Assembly (NCBI RefSeq): GCF_009372235.1 | Contig: NZ_SULL01000006.1 | Location: forward strand, 62,001 to 126,000 | DNA from: Dickeya oryzae | Lineage (GTDB): Bacteria; Pseudomonadota; Gammaproteobacteria; Enterobacterales; Enterobacteriaceae | DNA length: 64,000 bases | Direction: 5' to 3' | Shown here: in pieces, positions 19,357 to 27,601 of the stretch | Layout of the letters: each line of letters opens with the position of its first letter | Position numbering within the stretch: the first letter of the stretch is position 1 | Notes under the pieces: generated by a model | What the model was told of the DNA's origin: nothing | Seen by the model: the letters and a program-made list of their open reading frames with translations, nothing else | Databases searched by the model: none | Made by a program: the position numbers and the translations under genes

Positions 19357-21080
19357 CGCTCCTGTGCCTCAGCCTGTTTTTCAGCCCTCTGGCCCCGGCG
19401 CAAAACCCGTTCGGGCGCAGCGCCCAGTCTCAGTTTCTGACGGTCGACCAAGCCTTCGCACTGGATTTTCAACAGCATGGCGATCAACTGACCGTCAGTT
19501 GGCAGATTCACCCTGGCTACTACCTGTATCGCCAGCAAATCAAGCTGGATAGCACGCTTATCGCGCCACTGGGTGTGACGCTGCCACCAGGCGAATCACA
19601 CCGTGACGAATTCTTTGGTGATGTTTCTATTTACCGCCAGTCGCTGACGCTCAACGTCCCCCTGCGTAATGTGCCGTCCGGTGCCACGCTGAGCATCACC
19701 TATCAGGGCTGTGCCGACGCGGGTTTCTGCTACCCGCCGGAAACCCGTTCGATACCACTGAGTGCAACAAACGCCAGTTCTACAAACGCCAGTACGACAC
19801 ACACCAACACGCCTGCAACGCAGGCCGCCATCGTGCCGCAGCCAGACGCCACGCATACGCCGACGCTGCCGTTTTCGCCGTTATGGGCGTTGTTGATTGG
19901 TATCGGCGTGGCGTTCACACCTTGCGTATTGCCGATGTATCCGCTGATCTCCGGGCTGATTCTCGGTCGCCAGCAACGTTTATCGACCGGTCGCACACTG
20001 CTGCTGACGCTGGTGTACGTGCAGGGCATGGCGTTGACCTACACCCTGCTCGGCCTGATCGTGGCCGCCGCCGGGCTGCGCTTTCAGGCGGCGTTGCAAC
20101 ACCCTTATGTGTTGACAGGCTTATCGGTCATGTTCGCGGCGCTGGCGCTATCCATGTTCGGCGTCTATAGCCTGCAGTTGCCGTCATCGTTGCAGACACG
20201 CCTGACGTTGTGGAGCAACCGCCAGCAAAGCGGTTCCGTTGTCGGGGTATTCGCGATGGGTGCACTGGCTGGGTTGATTTGCTCGCCCTGTACCACCGCG
20301 CCGCTTAGCGCACTGCTGCTGTATATTGCGCAGAGTGGCAACCTGCTGGCGGGTGGCGGTTCACTGTATTTGTACGCACTGGGTATGGGCCTGCCGCTGA
20401 TGGCGATTACCCTGTTCGGCAACCGGTTATTGCCCAAACGCGGCCCCTGGATGAATCACGTCAAAGAGGGGTTTGGGTTTGTCATTCTGGCATTACCGGT
20501 CTTTCTGCTGGGAAGGGTGCTGGGCGATACCTGGGAGTGGCGACTGTGGGCGCTGCTTGGCGTGGCATTTTTCGGCTGGGCGTTTGCCCTTAGCCTGCGC
20601 AGTCATGCCGGTGTCATGCGTGTGGTACAGATTCTGTTGTTACTGGGGGCGCTACTGGCAGCCCGGCCGTTACAGGATTGGCTCTTCACACCGGTGCAGG
20701 CAGAGCCAACCCACACCAGCCAGCTGAGTTTTACGCCGACCAATACGCTGGCGGAACTGACGAGCGCGCTGAATCACAACAATAACCGTATCACCATGCT
20801 TGATCTCTATGCCGACTGGTGCGTGGCCTGCAAGGAGTTCGAGAAATACACCTTCCGTGATGCGGCCGTGCAGCAGTCACTGTCTACCCTGCAGCGGCTA
20901 CAGGCGAACGTCACCGCCAACAACGAAGCACAGCGAACGCTGCTGCAACAGTTAAACGTACTGGGGCTGCCGACGATTCTGTTTTTTGATGCCAGCGGCC
21001 AGGAAATTCCCGGCTCACGCGTCACCGGCTTCATGGATGCCGCCGCCTTTGCCGCACATTTGCAAACGCTAAAACGCTAA
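19332..21080 (+). CDS. dsbD: Thiol:disulfide interchange protein DsbD
   Basis: 582-aa inner-membrane reductant carrier that moves electrons from cytoplasmic thioredoxin to periplasmic DsbC, DsbG and CcmG. In order: signal peptide (residues 1-23, cleavage after AQ), periplasmic N-terminal domain with the [11 protein letters not shown] cysteine pair, Asn/Thr-rich linker, eight-helix domain with cysteines in [10 protein letters not shown] and ICSPCTTAP, and a C-terminal thioredoxin domain with WCVACK. The linker DNA holds in-frame 15-bp tandem repeats encoding TNAS. It overlaps cutA and is followed by yjdC. Confidence 0.97.
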   Translation: MAQRILTLTLLCLSLFFSPLAPAQNPFGRSAQSQFLTVDQAFALDFQQHGDQLTVSWQIHPGYYLYRQQIKLDSTLIAPLGVTLPPGESHRDEFFGDVSIYRQSLTLNVPLRNVPSGATLSITYQGCADAGFCYPPETRSIPLSATNASSTNASTTHTNTPATQAAIVPQPDATHTPTLPFSPLWALLIGIGVAFTPCVLPMYPLISGLILGRQQRLSTGRTLLLTLVYVQGMALTYTLLGLIVAAAGLRFQAALQHPYVLTGLSVMFAALALSMFGVYSLQLPSSLQTRLTLWSNRQQSGSVVGVFAMGALAGLICSPCTTAPLSALLLYIAQSGNLLAGGGSLYLYALGMGLPLMAITLFGNRLLPKRGPWMNHVKEGFGFVILALPVFLLGRVLGDTWEWRLWALLGVAFFGWAFALSLRSHAGVMRVVQILLLLGALLAARPLQDWLFTPVQAEPTHTSQLSFTPTNTLAELTSALNHNNNRITMLDLYADWCVACKEFEKYTFRDAAVQQSLSTLQRLQANVTANNEAQRTLLQQLNVLGLPTILFFDASGQEIPGSRVTGFMDAAAFAAHLQTLKR

Positions 21081-21172
21081 CCCGGACGATAGCGTGCCGT
21101 CGGCACTGGGCTTGAAAGATAGCGGGGATAAACCACACTGGTTAGTGACAGTGAACAAGCAGGAGAAGCATG

Positions 21173-21748
21173 ATGCAACGCGAAGAAGTATTGGAACAGG
21201 CGCTGGCGTTACTGGAGCAGCGTGGATTCGCCGACACAACGCTGGAGATGCTGGCAGACCAATTGGGCGTTTCTCCCGCCGAACTCCTGCCCTTCTGGCC
21301 TGACCGCGAGGCGCTGTTGTATGACAGCCTGCGTTACCACAGCCAGCAAATCAGTATCTGGCGCAAGCAGGTGCAGTTGGATGAACACCTCAGCCCCGAA
21401 CAAAAACTGCTGGAGCGCTACCAACGTTTACAGGACGCCGTCAGCCAGCACCGTTTTCCCGGCTGTCTATTTATTGCGGCCTGCAGCGCCTATCCTGACC
21501 CACTCCACCCTATCCATCAGATTGCCGAGCAACAAAAGCAGGCCTCGTACCAGTACACCAAAGCCCTGCTCGAAGAGCTGGAAACCGACGACACCGACAT
21601 GGTGGCCCTACAACTGGAACTGATTCTGGAAGGCTGCCTGAGCAAGTTACTGGTAAAACGCCAGTTATCCGATGTCACCGTGGCAAAACGGCTGGCAGAA
21701 GACGTACTGCGGGTCGCCATGTGCCGTAAACACGGCGCGCTGGCGTAA
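21173..21748 (+). CDS. yjdC: TetR-family regulator YjdC
   Basis: 191-aa TetR/AcrR-family DNA-binding protein of unknown ligand. The HTH is at residues 1-50 ([27 protein letters not shown]). The C-terminal domain keeps the [28 protein letters not shown] and [12 protein letters not shown] segments of E. coli YjdC. Two adjacent ATGs exist (21170 and 21173); the second is better spaced from AGGAG and gives the E. coli length. It follows dsbD by 92 bases, as in E. coli. Confidence 0.9.
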   Translation: MQREEVLEQALALLEQRGFADTTLEMLADQLGVSPAELLPFWPDREALLYDSLRYHSQQISIWRKQVQLDEHLSPEQKLLERYQRLQDAVSQHRFPGCLFIAACSAYPDPLHPIHQIAEQQKQASYQYTKALLEELETDDTDMVALQLELILEGCLSKLLVKRQLSDVTVAKRLAEDVLRVAMCRKHGALA

Positions 21749-21870
21749 TGTTTTCACGCCCGACGTCCTCTGAAAGCATGGCACCGCGCCGGATGTTGTT
21801 GTTTATTTACGCAAAAACCGCATAAACGCTGAAAAAGCAGCCAAACCGTCAAAAAGTGGGTGAATTCACG

Positions 21871-21899
21871 TTGACGCAGACGCCTGAATCCGGTTTAAT
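21871..21899 (+). promoter_or_regulatory. Promoter of tRNA-Phe
   Basis: TTGACG (21871) and TTTAAT (21894) are spaced by exactly 17 bases. The following discriminator GCGCCCC is GC-rich, as in stringently controlled stable-RNA promoters. The tRNA starts 10 bases later. Confidence 0.82.
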
Positions 21900-21909
21900 G
21901 CGCCCCGTT

Positions 21910-21985
21910 GCCCGGATAGCTCAGTCGGTAGAGCAGGGGATTGAAAATCCCCGTGTCCTTGGTTCGATTCCGAGTCCGGGCACCA
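21910..21985 (+). tRNA. tRNA-Phe (anticodon GAA)
   Basis: A 76-nt cloverleaf runs from GCCCGGAT to GTCCGGGCACCA. The acceptor arms pair (GCCCGGA/TCCGGGC), the D arm has GCTCAGTCGGTAGAGC, the anticodon loop reads TTGAAAA with anticodon GAA, and the T arm has GGTTCGATTCC. CCA is encoded. E. coli has pheU beside yjdC, so the position is conserved. The island that follows suggests use as an integration site, but no duplicated 3' end was found in the window. Confidence 0.98.
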
Positions 21986-22362
21986 CTTATTCAGAAAAAC
22001 CAGCCTACGGGCTGGTTTTTTGCTTTTCAGCTTACGGACTCTCCATCGAATGCGTTCGATGACTCGCTTCTTTGAAGTTCGTGACGTGTCAGCGCAGCAA
22101 TTGCGACTGAAACCGATACTACCTGCCAACTAAAACTCGCTTACCTTTCAATTATCACCAGCCATTTACTGATGCGCACTCAACAACGCTGCACTTATGT
22201 TTTCTACATAGTGCCAGACCCACAGAAAAAACGGGCTATTAAACTGCTGCTCAATAGCATCAAACACGTCATCGCGAACCCCGCTGGAAGCGCGGCACCG
22301 ACACGTTTTTCAGGTTTATACGTTTTGAGGAGTCGAGTAAGTTGGCATTGAATTTTGGCTAA
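21986..22362. other. Region between tRNA-Phe and ccdA
   Basis: No credible gene. It begins with the tRNA terminator and then holds about 340 bases of unassigned sequence. It is likely debris of an integrated element, given its place after a tRNA gene and before ccdAB and IS fragments. Confidence 0.5.
21995..22022 (+). terminator. Terminator of tRNA-Phe
   Basis: Arms AACCAGCC and GGCTGGTT with a TACG loop are followed by TTTTGCTTTT, ten bases after the tRNA end. Confidence 0.92.
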
Positions 22363-22399
22363 TTGCTGAACAACAACGCGGGGTATATACTGAAAGTAT
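22363..22399 (+). promoter_or_regulatory. Promoter and operator-like repeat of ccdAB
   Basis: TTGCTG (22363) and TATACT (22386) are 17 bases apart. An inverted repeat ATACT-GAA-AGTAT (22387-22399) overlaps the -10. Such an overlap fits autorepression by the CcdA-CcdB complex, known for the F-plasmid operon. Confidence 0.65.
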
Positions 22400-22420
22400 G
22401 CATAGAAGAGGAGCACCATC

Positions 22421-22639
22421 ATGAAACACCGCGTTAGCGTTACCGTGGACAAAGACAATTATCAGGTTCTGAGTGCTGCCGGAGTCAATATTTCCGGGCT
22501 GGTGAATGACGCCATTGGCAAGGAAGCCCGCCGCATCAAGGCTGAGGAGTGGAAGAAGGAAAACCGCGAAGGGATGGAAGAAGTCGCCCGATTTATCGCA
22601 CAGCATGGCTCCTTTGCGGATGAAAACAGGAACTGGTGA
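22421..22639 (+). CDS. ccdA: Antitoxin CcdA (type II toxin-antitoxin)
   Basis: 72-aa antitoxin. The N-terminal ribbon-helix-helix DNA-binding half ([33 protein letters not shown]) and the C-terminal toxin-binding tail ([21 protein letters not shown]) both align closely with the F-plasmid CcdA, ending like it in Asn-x-Trp. It starts after AGAGGAG. It lies 2 bases before ccdB. It is chromosomal here, in the island after tRNA-Phe. Confidence 0.95.
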   Translation: MKHRVSVTVDKDNYQVLSAAGVNISGLVNDAIGKEARRIKAEEWKKENREGMEEVARFIAQHGSFADENRNW

Positions 22640-22641
22640 TC

Positions 22642-22947
22642 ATGCAATTCATTGTTTATCAATACAAGCGCGCCAGCCACTACAAAATGTTTATCGATGT
22701 ACAAAGTGATATTGTCGATACGCCAGGGCGACGAATGGTCATTCCGCTTATCGAAGCACATCACCTGTCTGATAAAGTGAATAAAACATTGTTCCCTCTA
22801 ATCAGCATCGACGGCGAGAGCTATCGACTGATGACCACTGAGCTATCGAGCGTTCCCGTTGAAGTCATGGGTGAAGAGATCGCGGATCTTGGCGACTATG
22901 CGGATGAGATCAAGGATGCTATCAATCTTATGTTTTGGGGGATTTGA
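22642..22947 (+). CDS. ccdB: Gyrase toxin CcdB
   Basis: 101-aa toxin that traps DNA gyrase through GyrA. The match to F-plasmid CcdB covers the full length: [44 protein letters not shown], and the C-terminal NLMFWGI. The last three residues, Trp-Gly-Ile at 99-101, are those needed for gyrase poisoning, so the toxin appears intact. The ATG at 22642 was chosen over an upstream GTG because it matches MQFxVY. Confidence 0.95.
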   Translation: MQFIVYQYKRASHYKMFIDVQSDIVDTPGRRMVIPLIEAHHLSDKVNKTLFPLISIDGESYRLMTTELSSVPVEVMGEEIADLGDYADEIKDAINLMFWGI

Positions 22948-22965
22948 GAGGGGTTCAGAGTGTTA

Positions 22966-23887
22966 GGGTGTGTCCCGTAACTATTTTTTGTACAATCAGG
23001 GACATGATTTCACCACAAAAAGTCCTTTAATTTGGCTCGTTACGATTTTCCCGATGACGCCTGGGCGCTGATTTTTCCCATGCTACTACCTGAAAGAGGT
23101 TCTTCCCGAGTCGGGCGTCCTTACTTTGCGCACAGACATGTCATGAATGGCATATTTTGGGTACTTTGCTCTGGCGCACCCTGGCGGGATTTACCTGAGC
23201 GTTATGGTCAATGGAAAACCATTTACAACCGCTTCAATCGGTGGTCTAAAGCCGGAATAATGAACAGAATTTTCAATAAATTACTCCAGATTCTGGATGA
23301 AAAAGCGCTGATTGACAGGGATGTTCTCGCGCTGGATGGCAGTAACGTTCGCGCCCTGAAAGCGTCTGCCGGTGCGAAAAAAAACATCCCGATGAATGCG
23401 AGGACCATGGGCTGGGTCGCTCTCGCGGCGGCTTTGGCACCAAAATCCATCTGGCGACAGATGGCACAGGATTACCGCTGAGTTTTTGCCTGAGCGGTGG
23501 ACAGGCCCACGAAAGCCGATACGCGGAAAGGTTGCTCAACCGGGTCGGGATTATCCGAAAAAGCGGGCACCTGAAATCACGTCCGAAAGCGGTGCTGGCG
23601 GATAAGGGTTATTTAGGTAAAAACCTTCGTATTCATTTGAAAATGAAAGGAATAAAAGCGGTTGTTCCGTTTAAATCGAATGAGAAGGCCAGTCAGGACG
23701 GACGTCGCCCCCTCGACACGCGCCTGTACAAAAAACGCAATGTCGTGGAGCGTTGCTTTGCGATACTTAAAGAAAATCGCCGTATTGCCACCCGCTCGGA
23801 GAAAACAGCCAGAAACTACCTGAGTATGCTAAAACTTGGAGCGATCAGGTTATTTTTAAAGCGGTTGTTAAGTTAAGGGACACGGCC
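22966..23887 (+). mobile_element. IS5-family insertion sequence (IS427-like group)
   Basis: A 922-bp element is bounded by imperfect inverted repeats: GGGTGTGTCCCGTAACT at the left and, read inward from the right, GGCCGTGTCCCTTAACT. A TA dinucleotide flanks both ends (22964-22965 and 23888-23889), consistent with the short target duplication of this group. It carries one transposase in two overlapping frames. It separates ccdB from an IS3-family remnant. Confidence 0.88.
23032..23876 (+). CDS. IS5-family transposase, two frames joined by -1 frameshift
   Basis: DDE transposase split over two frames. The first (from a TTG at 23032) encodes RYDFPDDAWALIFPMLLPE, a DUF4096-type N-terminal domain, and the first catalytic segment LALDGSNVRA. 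The second frame continues with RSRGGFGTKIHLATDG, AVLADKGYLG and RNVVERCFAILKENRRIATR with the catalytic glutamate. The frames can be joined by a -1 shift at an A8 run (23377-23384), the usual programmed shift of this group. No ATG start is available for the first frame. Confidence 0.85.
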
Positions 23888-24165
23888 TAATATCACTGAC
23901 TCTGGCGCAGTGGGCAGAAGAGCATGGTGTCATGCTGGAATTTATCAAACCGGGAAAACCCACGCAAAATGCCTTCATCGAACGTTTTAACCGGACGTAC
24001 CGGACAGAGATACTGGATTTTTATCTGTTCAGAACATTGAATGAAGCACGGGAAATCACAGAGCGCTGGCTGACGGAATACAACAGCGAGCGGCCTCATG
24101 AATCCCTGAATAACCTGACTCCGGCAGAATTTGCCCGAAGTCACCAAAAAGGCCCGGATCTCTGA
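23888..24165 (+). pseudogene. IS3-family transposase OrfB, C-terminal remnant
   Basis: An open frame from the edge of the IS5-family element to 24165 encodes the end of an IS3-family integrase: EFIKPGKPTQNAFIERFNR, containing the catalytic glutamate, and YNSERPHESLNNLTPAEFA. The N-terminal two thirds are missing, and no matching part lies to the left of the IS5 element. It is a fragment left by deletion. Confidence 0.88.
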
Positions 24166-24189
24166 TTTAGCCTGGTACGGATATTGGGG

Positions 24190-24412
24190 GGAGGTCAGTT
24201 ACAGATTGTCGAAACGTGGAAATGCGCGGTTAAGATATGCCTTCTGGCTTGCCGCCACCGTAGCCGTAAGAACGAGAGAAAACAGCTTCCGCTACAAATA
24301 TGAACGTTATATTCGGGAAAATGGAGATAAGCCAGATCAGAAAAGAAAAGCGATGACGGCTGTAGCAACAAAAGTCGCCAGAGTGGCGCATGCAATTGTA
24401 AAGCGGGAGATT
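24190..24412 (+). pseudogene. IS110-family transposase, C-terminal remnant
   Basis: The frame from 24190 encodes SYRLSKRGNARLRYAFWLAA and KAMTAVATKVARVAHAIVK, typical of the transposase_20 C-terminal domain of IS110-family recombinases. The N-terminal DEDD domain is absent. It follows the IS3 remnant directly. From about 24412 to 24515 the same frame stays open but I do not recognise it. Confidence 0.8.
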
Positions 24413-24515
24413 GAAGGCTTGCGCTACGCCGTTCGCAATATCCGCCGCCAGCGCTGGCGACGGTTTACGCAACTGCTTGCAGCGACAATACCCTGTTCCC
24501 ACGCCGGGTCAGAGG

Positions 24516-25715
24516 CTACCCGTTGTATTGACCGCATTCATGGCTGAGTTGCGTCCATCGGCGGGCCTGTTCACTCAGCGTGAAGCCCAGCCCATGACGA
24601 TCCGATACCCACATGCGCCCGTCGCGCAACTCAAGCTGCTCGTTAAACAACGGGTTAAGCCATTCAAAGTGTTCCAGCCAGGGCTCCAGCGGATAGGCCG
24701 CCGCCAGATGCAAATGCACCTCCATCGCAAAATGCGGTGCCAGTTTGCGCCCGTGTCTGGCGGCCAGGTCCATAATCTTCAGAAACGGAGATATCCCCCC
24801 CACACGCGGCGCATCTGGCTGTACAACGTCGCTGGCATTGCCCAGGATTAACTGCTCATGTTCCCGGAAACTGGTAAGCATTTCCCCGGTAGCAATCGGC
24901 GTATCGAGTGCCGTCGCCAGCTGTGCGTGCCCTTCCACGTCGTAGGCATCCAGCGGCTCTTCAATCCAGACCAGATTAAAAGCCTCCAGCTTACGCCCCA
25001 TACGGATCGCCGTTTCCCGATCCCACTGTTGGTTAGCATCCACCATTAACGGGAAATCCTCGCCCAACGCTTCGCGAACCGCGCTCACACGTCGAATATC
25101 CTCAGCAGTGTTGGGCTGCCCGACTTTCAGCTTGATGCCACCAATCCCGCTTTCCCGTGAGAGCACCACATTCTTCAACACCTGATCCAGCGGCGTATGC
25201 AAGAACCCCCCGGAGGTGTTGTAGCACTGAACCGAATCCCGATGTGCGCCCAGTAATTTGGCCAGCGGCAACCCGGCACGTTTGGCTTTCATGTCCCACA
25301 GCGCGATATCGATAGGTGAAATCGCCTGCACCGCCATGCCGCTTCGCCCCACCGACGCGCCAGCCCACAACAGCTTGTTGTAGATTTTATCGATATCATT
25401 CGGGTCTTCCCCGAGCAGATTATCGGCAATCTCTTTCGCATGAGCGTAAATGCCCTGCCCGCCAGCGCGCTTGGAATAACTGAAACCCACCCCTTCAAAG
25501 CCGTCACGGGAGCGAATCTCCGCAATAATAATCGCCACTTCAGTCAACGGTTTCTGACGCCCGGTCAGTACTTTGGCATCACTCACCGGTGTTGCCAGCG
25601 GCAGAAACGCCAGCGACAACTTAGCCCACACAATACGATCGCCGGTTTCTTGCGCAGTTTTGACACCGCTGACATGGGCATAGGAGACGGCATCGGAGTT
25701 CACGCTTAACGACAT
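24516..25715 (-). CDS. L-talarate/galactarate dehydratase (enolase superfamily)
   Basis: 399-aa enzyme of the mandelate racemase subgroup. It aligns almost residue for residue with Salmonella TalrD/GalrD, which dehydrates L-talarate and galactarate. Seen in order: capping-domain motif GFSYSKRAGGQGIYAHAKE, the Lys-x-Lys catalytic pair in GIKLKVG, metal ligands in LMVDANQQWD, WIEEPLDAYD and TGEML, and the His-containing APHFAMEVHLH. The start at 25715 follows GAGGA; a longer frame upstream is non-homologous. It is divergent from a LacI-type regulator with shared operators. Catabolism of plant-derived aldarates fits the habitat. Confidence 0.93.
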   Translation of the reverse strand: MSLSVNSDAVSYAHVSGVKTAQETGDRIVWAKLSLAFLPLATPVSDAKVLTGRQKPLTEVAIIIAEIRSRDGFEGVGFSYSKRAGGQGIYAHAKEIADNLLGEDPNDIDKIYNKLLWAGASVGRSGMAVQAISPIDIALWDMKAKRAGLPLAKLLGAHRDSVQCYNTSGGFLHTPLDQVLKNVVLSRESGIGGIKLKVGQPNTAEDIRRVSAVREALGEDFPLMVDANQQWDRETAIRMGRKLEAFNLVWIEEPLDAYDVEGHAQLATALDTPIATGEMLTSFREHEQLILGNASDVVQPDAPRVGGISPFLKIMDLAARHGRKLAPHFAMEVHLHLAAAYPLEPWLEHFEWLNPLFNEQLELRDGRMWVSDRHGLGFTLSEQARRWTQLSHECGQYNG

Positions 25716-25737
25716 GATAGGGTCCTCATCAGGTAAA

Positions 25738-25753
25738 ATGTTTGCGCTAACAT
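25738..25753. promoter_or_regulatory. LacI/GntR-type operator, dehydratase side
   Basis: ATGTTTGCGCTAACAT is palindromic with a central GCGC, the form bound by GntR-like LacI-family repressors. It lies 23 bases upstream of the dehydratase start. Confidence 0.7.
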
Positions 25754-25848
25754 TACTAGCGAAGATATCGACAACACACCACCCTATTGAATGCAGTTTG
25801 TACTGACGATCACGATCCGGATATTTTTGGGAAATTGCACGATGAAAA

Positions 25849-25864
25849 ATGATAGCGCAAACAT
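25849..25864. promoter_or_regulatory. LacI/GntR-type operator, regulator side
   Basis: On the minus strand it reads ATGTTTGCGCTATCAT, differing from the first operator at one position. It lies 133 bases before the regulator start. The pair could bridge a repression loop of about 111 bp. Confidence 0.68.
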
Positions 25865-25996
25865 ACAATGTATCCGCACCATACCGGGTAGCGCGATTAT
25901 CCCGCGGGCACTGCTGCGACCGACTGGTAAAAAGACACGACTTCACCAATAATCCACGCCCAGACACCACCCGATAACCCAAGAGTCAGGCCGATT

Positions 25997-27019
25997 GTGA
26001 GCACCCAAAAAACAACGCGACATGCTGCTGTGACACGTGCCCCCACGTTAGATGACGTTGCCAAAGCGGCGGGGCTGTCGTCCATGACGGTCAGCCGCGC
26101 CCTCAACAACCCGGCGCTGGTCCGTTCCTCCACCATCGAAAAAGTGCAGGAAGCGGTGCGTGCTACCGGGTATATCCCGAACGCCCTGGCGGGTGGATTG
26201 GCCTCCCGGCGCAGTAAGTTGATCGCCGTTGTGGTGCCGCAAATCAACAACAATATGTTTGTCGATACGATTCAGGCTATTAGCGATGAGCTGGCGCAGC
26301 GTGGTTATCACATGCTGCTGTGTGTGGCAGGCTATACCCCGCAGACGGAGGAAGAGCTGGTGGCGACGCTGCTGTCACGCCGCCCTGATGGCGTTGTGCT
26401 GACCGGCATCCATCACTCGCCTTCACTCAAAAAAATTCTGCTGAACGCGGCGGTTCCGGTGGTGGAAATCTGGGATCTCACGCCAACACCGCTGGATATG
26501 CTGGTGGGGTTTTCTCATGAAAAAGTCGGGTTGGCGATCGGGGAGTATATTCATCGCAAAGGGTATCAGCGCCCCGGGCTTATCTGGACGACGGACCCGC
26601 GCGCAGCAAGGCGCAAAGCCGGTTTATATGACGCACTGAGCCGCTATCAGTTGACCCCGATGCACTGTGTCGATACCCCACTGCCTGCCACGCTGGCGTT
26701 GGGTCGCCACGGGGTCGTTCAGTTATTGGATACGATGTCTCCCGACATCATCCTGTGCAGTTCAGACACGCTGGCACAGGGTGCCATCATGGAAGCGGAA
26801 AGCCGTGGTCTGCACGTTCCACATGACCTGGCGGTGATGGGGTTCGGCGACCTGGATTTTGCTGCCAGCAACCGGCCTTCCCTCACGACGATAGCTGTCG
26901 ACAGACAAGAGATGGGCCGCCGGGCGGCCGCCTTACTGGCAGACCATATTGCAGGGCATACCCCCAGCGACACGATTATTGATATCGGCTTCAAACTTAT
27001 CGAGCGGGAATCGACATAG
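25997..27019 (+). CDS. LacI-family transcriptional regulator (GntR-like)
   Basis: 340-aa repressor with a GTG start. The HTH and hinge helix are at residues 15-70 (TLDDVAKAAGLSSMTVSRAL, ALAGGLASRRS). The periplasmic-binding-protein-like effector domain follows (LIAVVVPQINNNMFVDTIQAI, ILCSSDTLAQGAIMEAESRG, VMGFGDLDFA). It resembles GntR-type gluconate repressors. Its divergent position and the paired operators indicate control of the neighbouring talarate/galactarate dehydratase, with an aldarate or related sugar acid as likely effector. The effector is inferred only. Confidence 0.88.
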   Translation: MSTQKTTRHAAVTRAPTLDDVAKAAGLSSMTVSRALNNPALVRSSTIEKVQEAVRATGYIPNALAGGLASRRSKLIAVVVPQINNNMFVDTIQAISDELAQRGYHMLLCVAGYTPQTEEELVATLLSRRPDGVVLTGIHHSPSLKKILLNAAVPVVEIWDLTPTPLDMLVGFSHEKVGLAIGEYIHRKGYQRPGLIWTTDPRAARRKAGLYDALSRYQLTPMHCVDTPLPATLALGRHGVVQLLDTMSPDIILCSSDTLAQGAIMEAESRGLHVPHDLAVMGFGDLDFAASNRPSLTTIAVDRQEMGRRAAALLADHIAGHTPSDTIIDIGFKLIEREST

Positions 27020-27100
27020 CCGATGGGTAGCCATGGCGCTACCCTTTACCGGCCCTACACGCCCCCACATCAGAGATGTGAGCATCGCGTTGGGGCTGGC

Positions 27101-27532
27101 TCAGCCTAAATGCGTATGACCGATGCTACTGTCTTCAGGCTCCAGCTCGGACAACCCGTGCAAAATGCCACAGCCATCCACTGTTTGCGTCACCTGACAG
27201 CGCTGGCTGATATCCATCAATTGCGCTTTCAGTTGCTGTAACTGCGCCAGGCGTGCTTCGACATGCCCCAGATGTTCATTCAGCAACGCGTTAACCCCTT
27301 CACAACTGGCGGCCGGTTGCTCGCTAAGCGCAATCAGCGCGCGAATTTCATCGTGGTTCATGTCCAGCGAGCGGCAGTTACGGATAAACCGCAGCCTGTC
27401 TGCATGAAACTGATGATAGTGACGATAATTCCCTTCGGTACGTTCCGGTTCGGGCAGTAGCCCTTTCTTCTCATAAAAACGAATGGTTTCCGGTGTGGTG
27501 TTGGTCGCTTTCGACAGATCGCCAATTTTCAT
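27101..27532 (-). CDS. cadR: MerR-family metal regulator, CadR/PbrR type
   Basis: 143-aa MerR-family activator. The HTH is at residues 1-45 (MKIGDLSKATNTTPETIRFYEKKGLL). The metal-binding cysteines typical of CadR/PbrR are present: SCEGVN in the first coil region, QRC and DGCGILHGL at the loop. The tail is GHTHLG. It is divergent from the P-type ATPase, and the intervening 69 bp carry a MerR-type promoter with a 19-base spacer. ZntR is an alternative name, but the cysteine pattern favours Cd/Pb response. Confidence 0.88.
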   Translation of the reverse strand: MKIGDLSKATNTTPETIRFYEKKGLLPEPERTEGNYRHYHQFHADRLRFIRNCRSLDMNHDEIRALIALSEQPAASCEGVNALLNEHLGHVEARLAQLQQLKAQLMDISQRCQVTQTVDGCGILHGLSELEPEDSSIGHTHLG

Positions 27533-27542
27533 GTGACTCCCC

Positions 27543-27573
27543 TTGACTCTGTAGTTGCTACAGGGTTTTTACT
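27543..27573 (+). promoter_or_regulatory. MerR-type promoter and operator of the efflux ATPase
   Basis: TTGACT (27543) and TTTACT (27568) are separated by 19 bases, the long spacer that MerR-family activators require. A perfect dyad CTGTAG-TTG-CTACAG lies inside the spacer. Confidence 0.88.
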
Positions 27574-27601
27574 ACAACAAAATCCCGAACAGGAATCAAC
27601 C

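Noticed and set aside
21986..24515. Complete integrative element with attachment sites
   Set aside because: No integrase and no second copy of the tRNA 3' end were found in the window, so only a remnant island is supported.
25716..25982. N-terminal extension of the talarate/galactarate dehydratase
   Set aside because: The extra 89 codons cross the operator and promoter region and have no homology; MSLSVNSD matches the known start and has a ribosome site.
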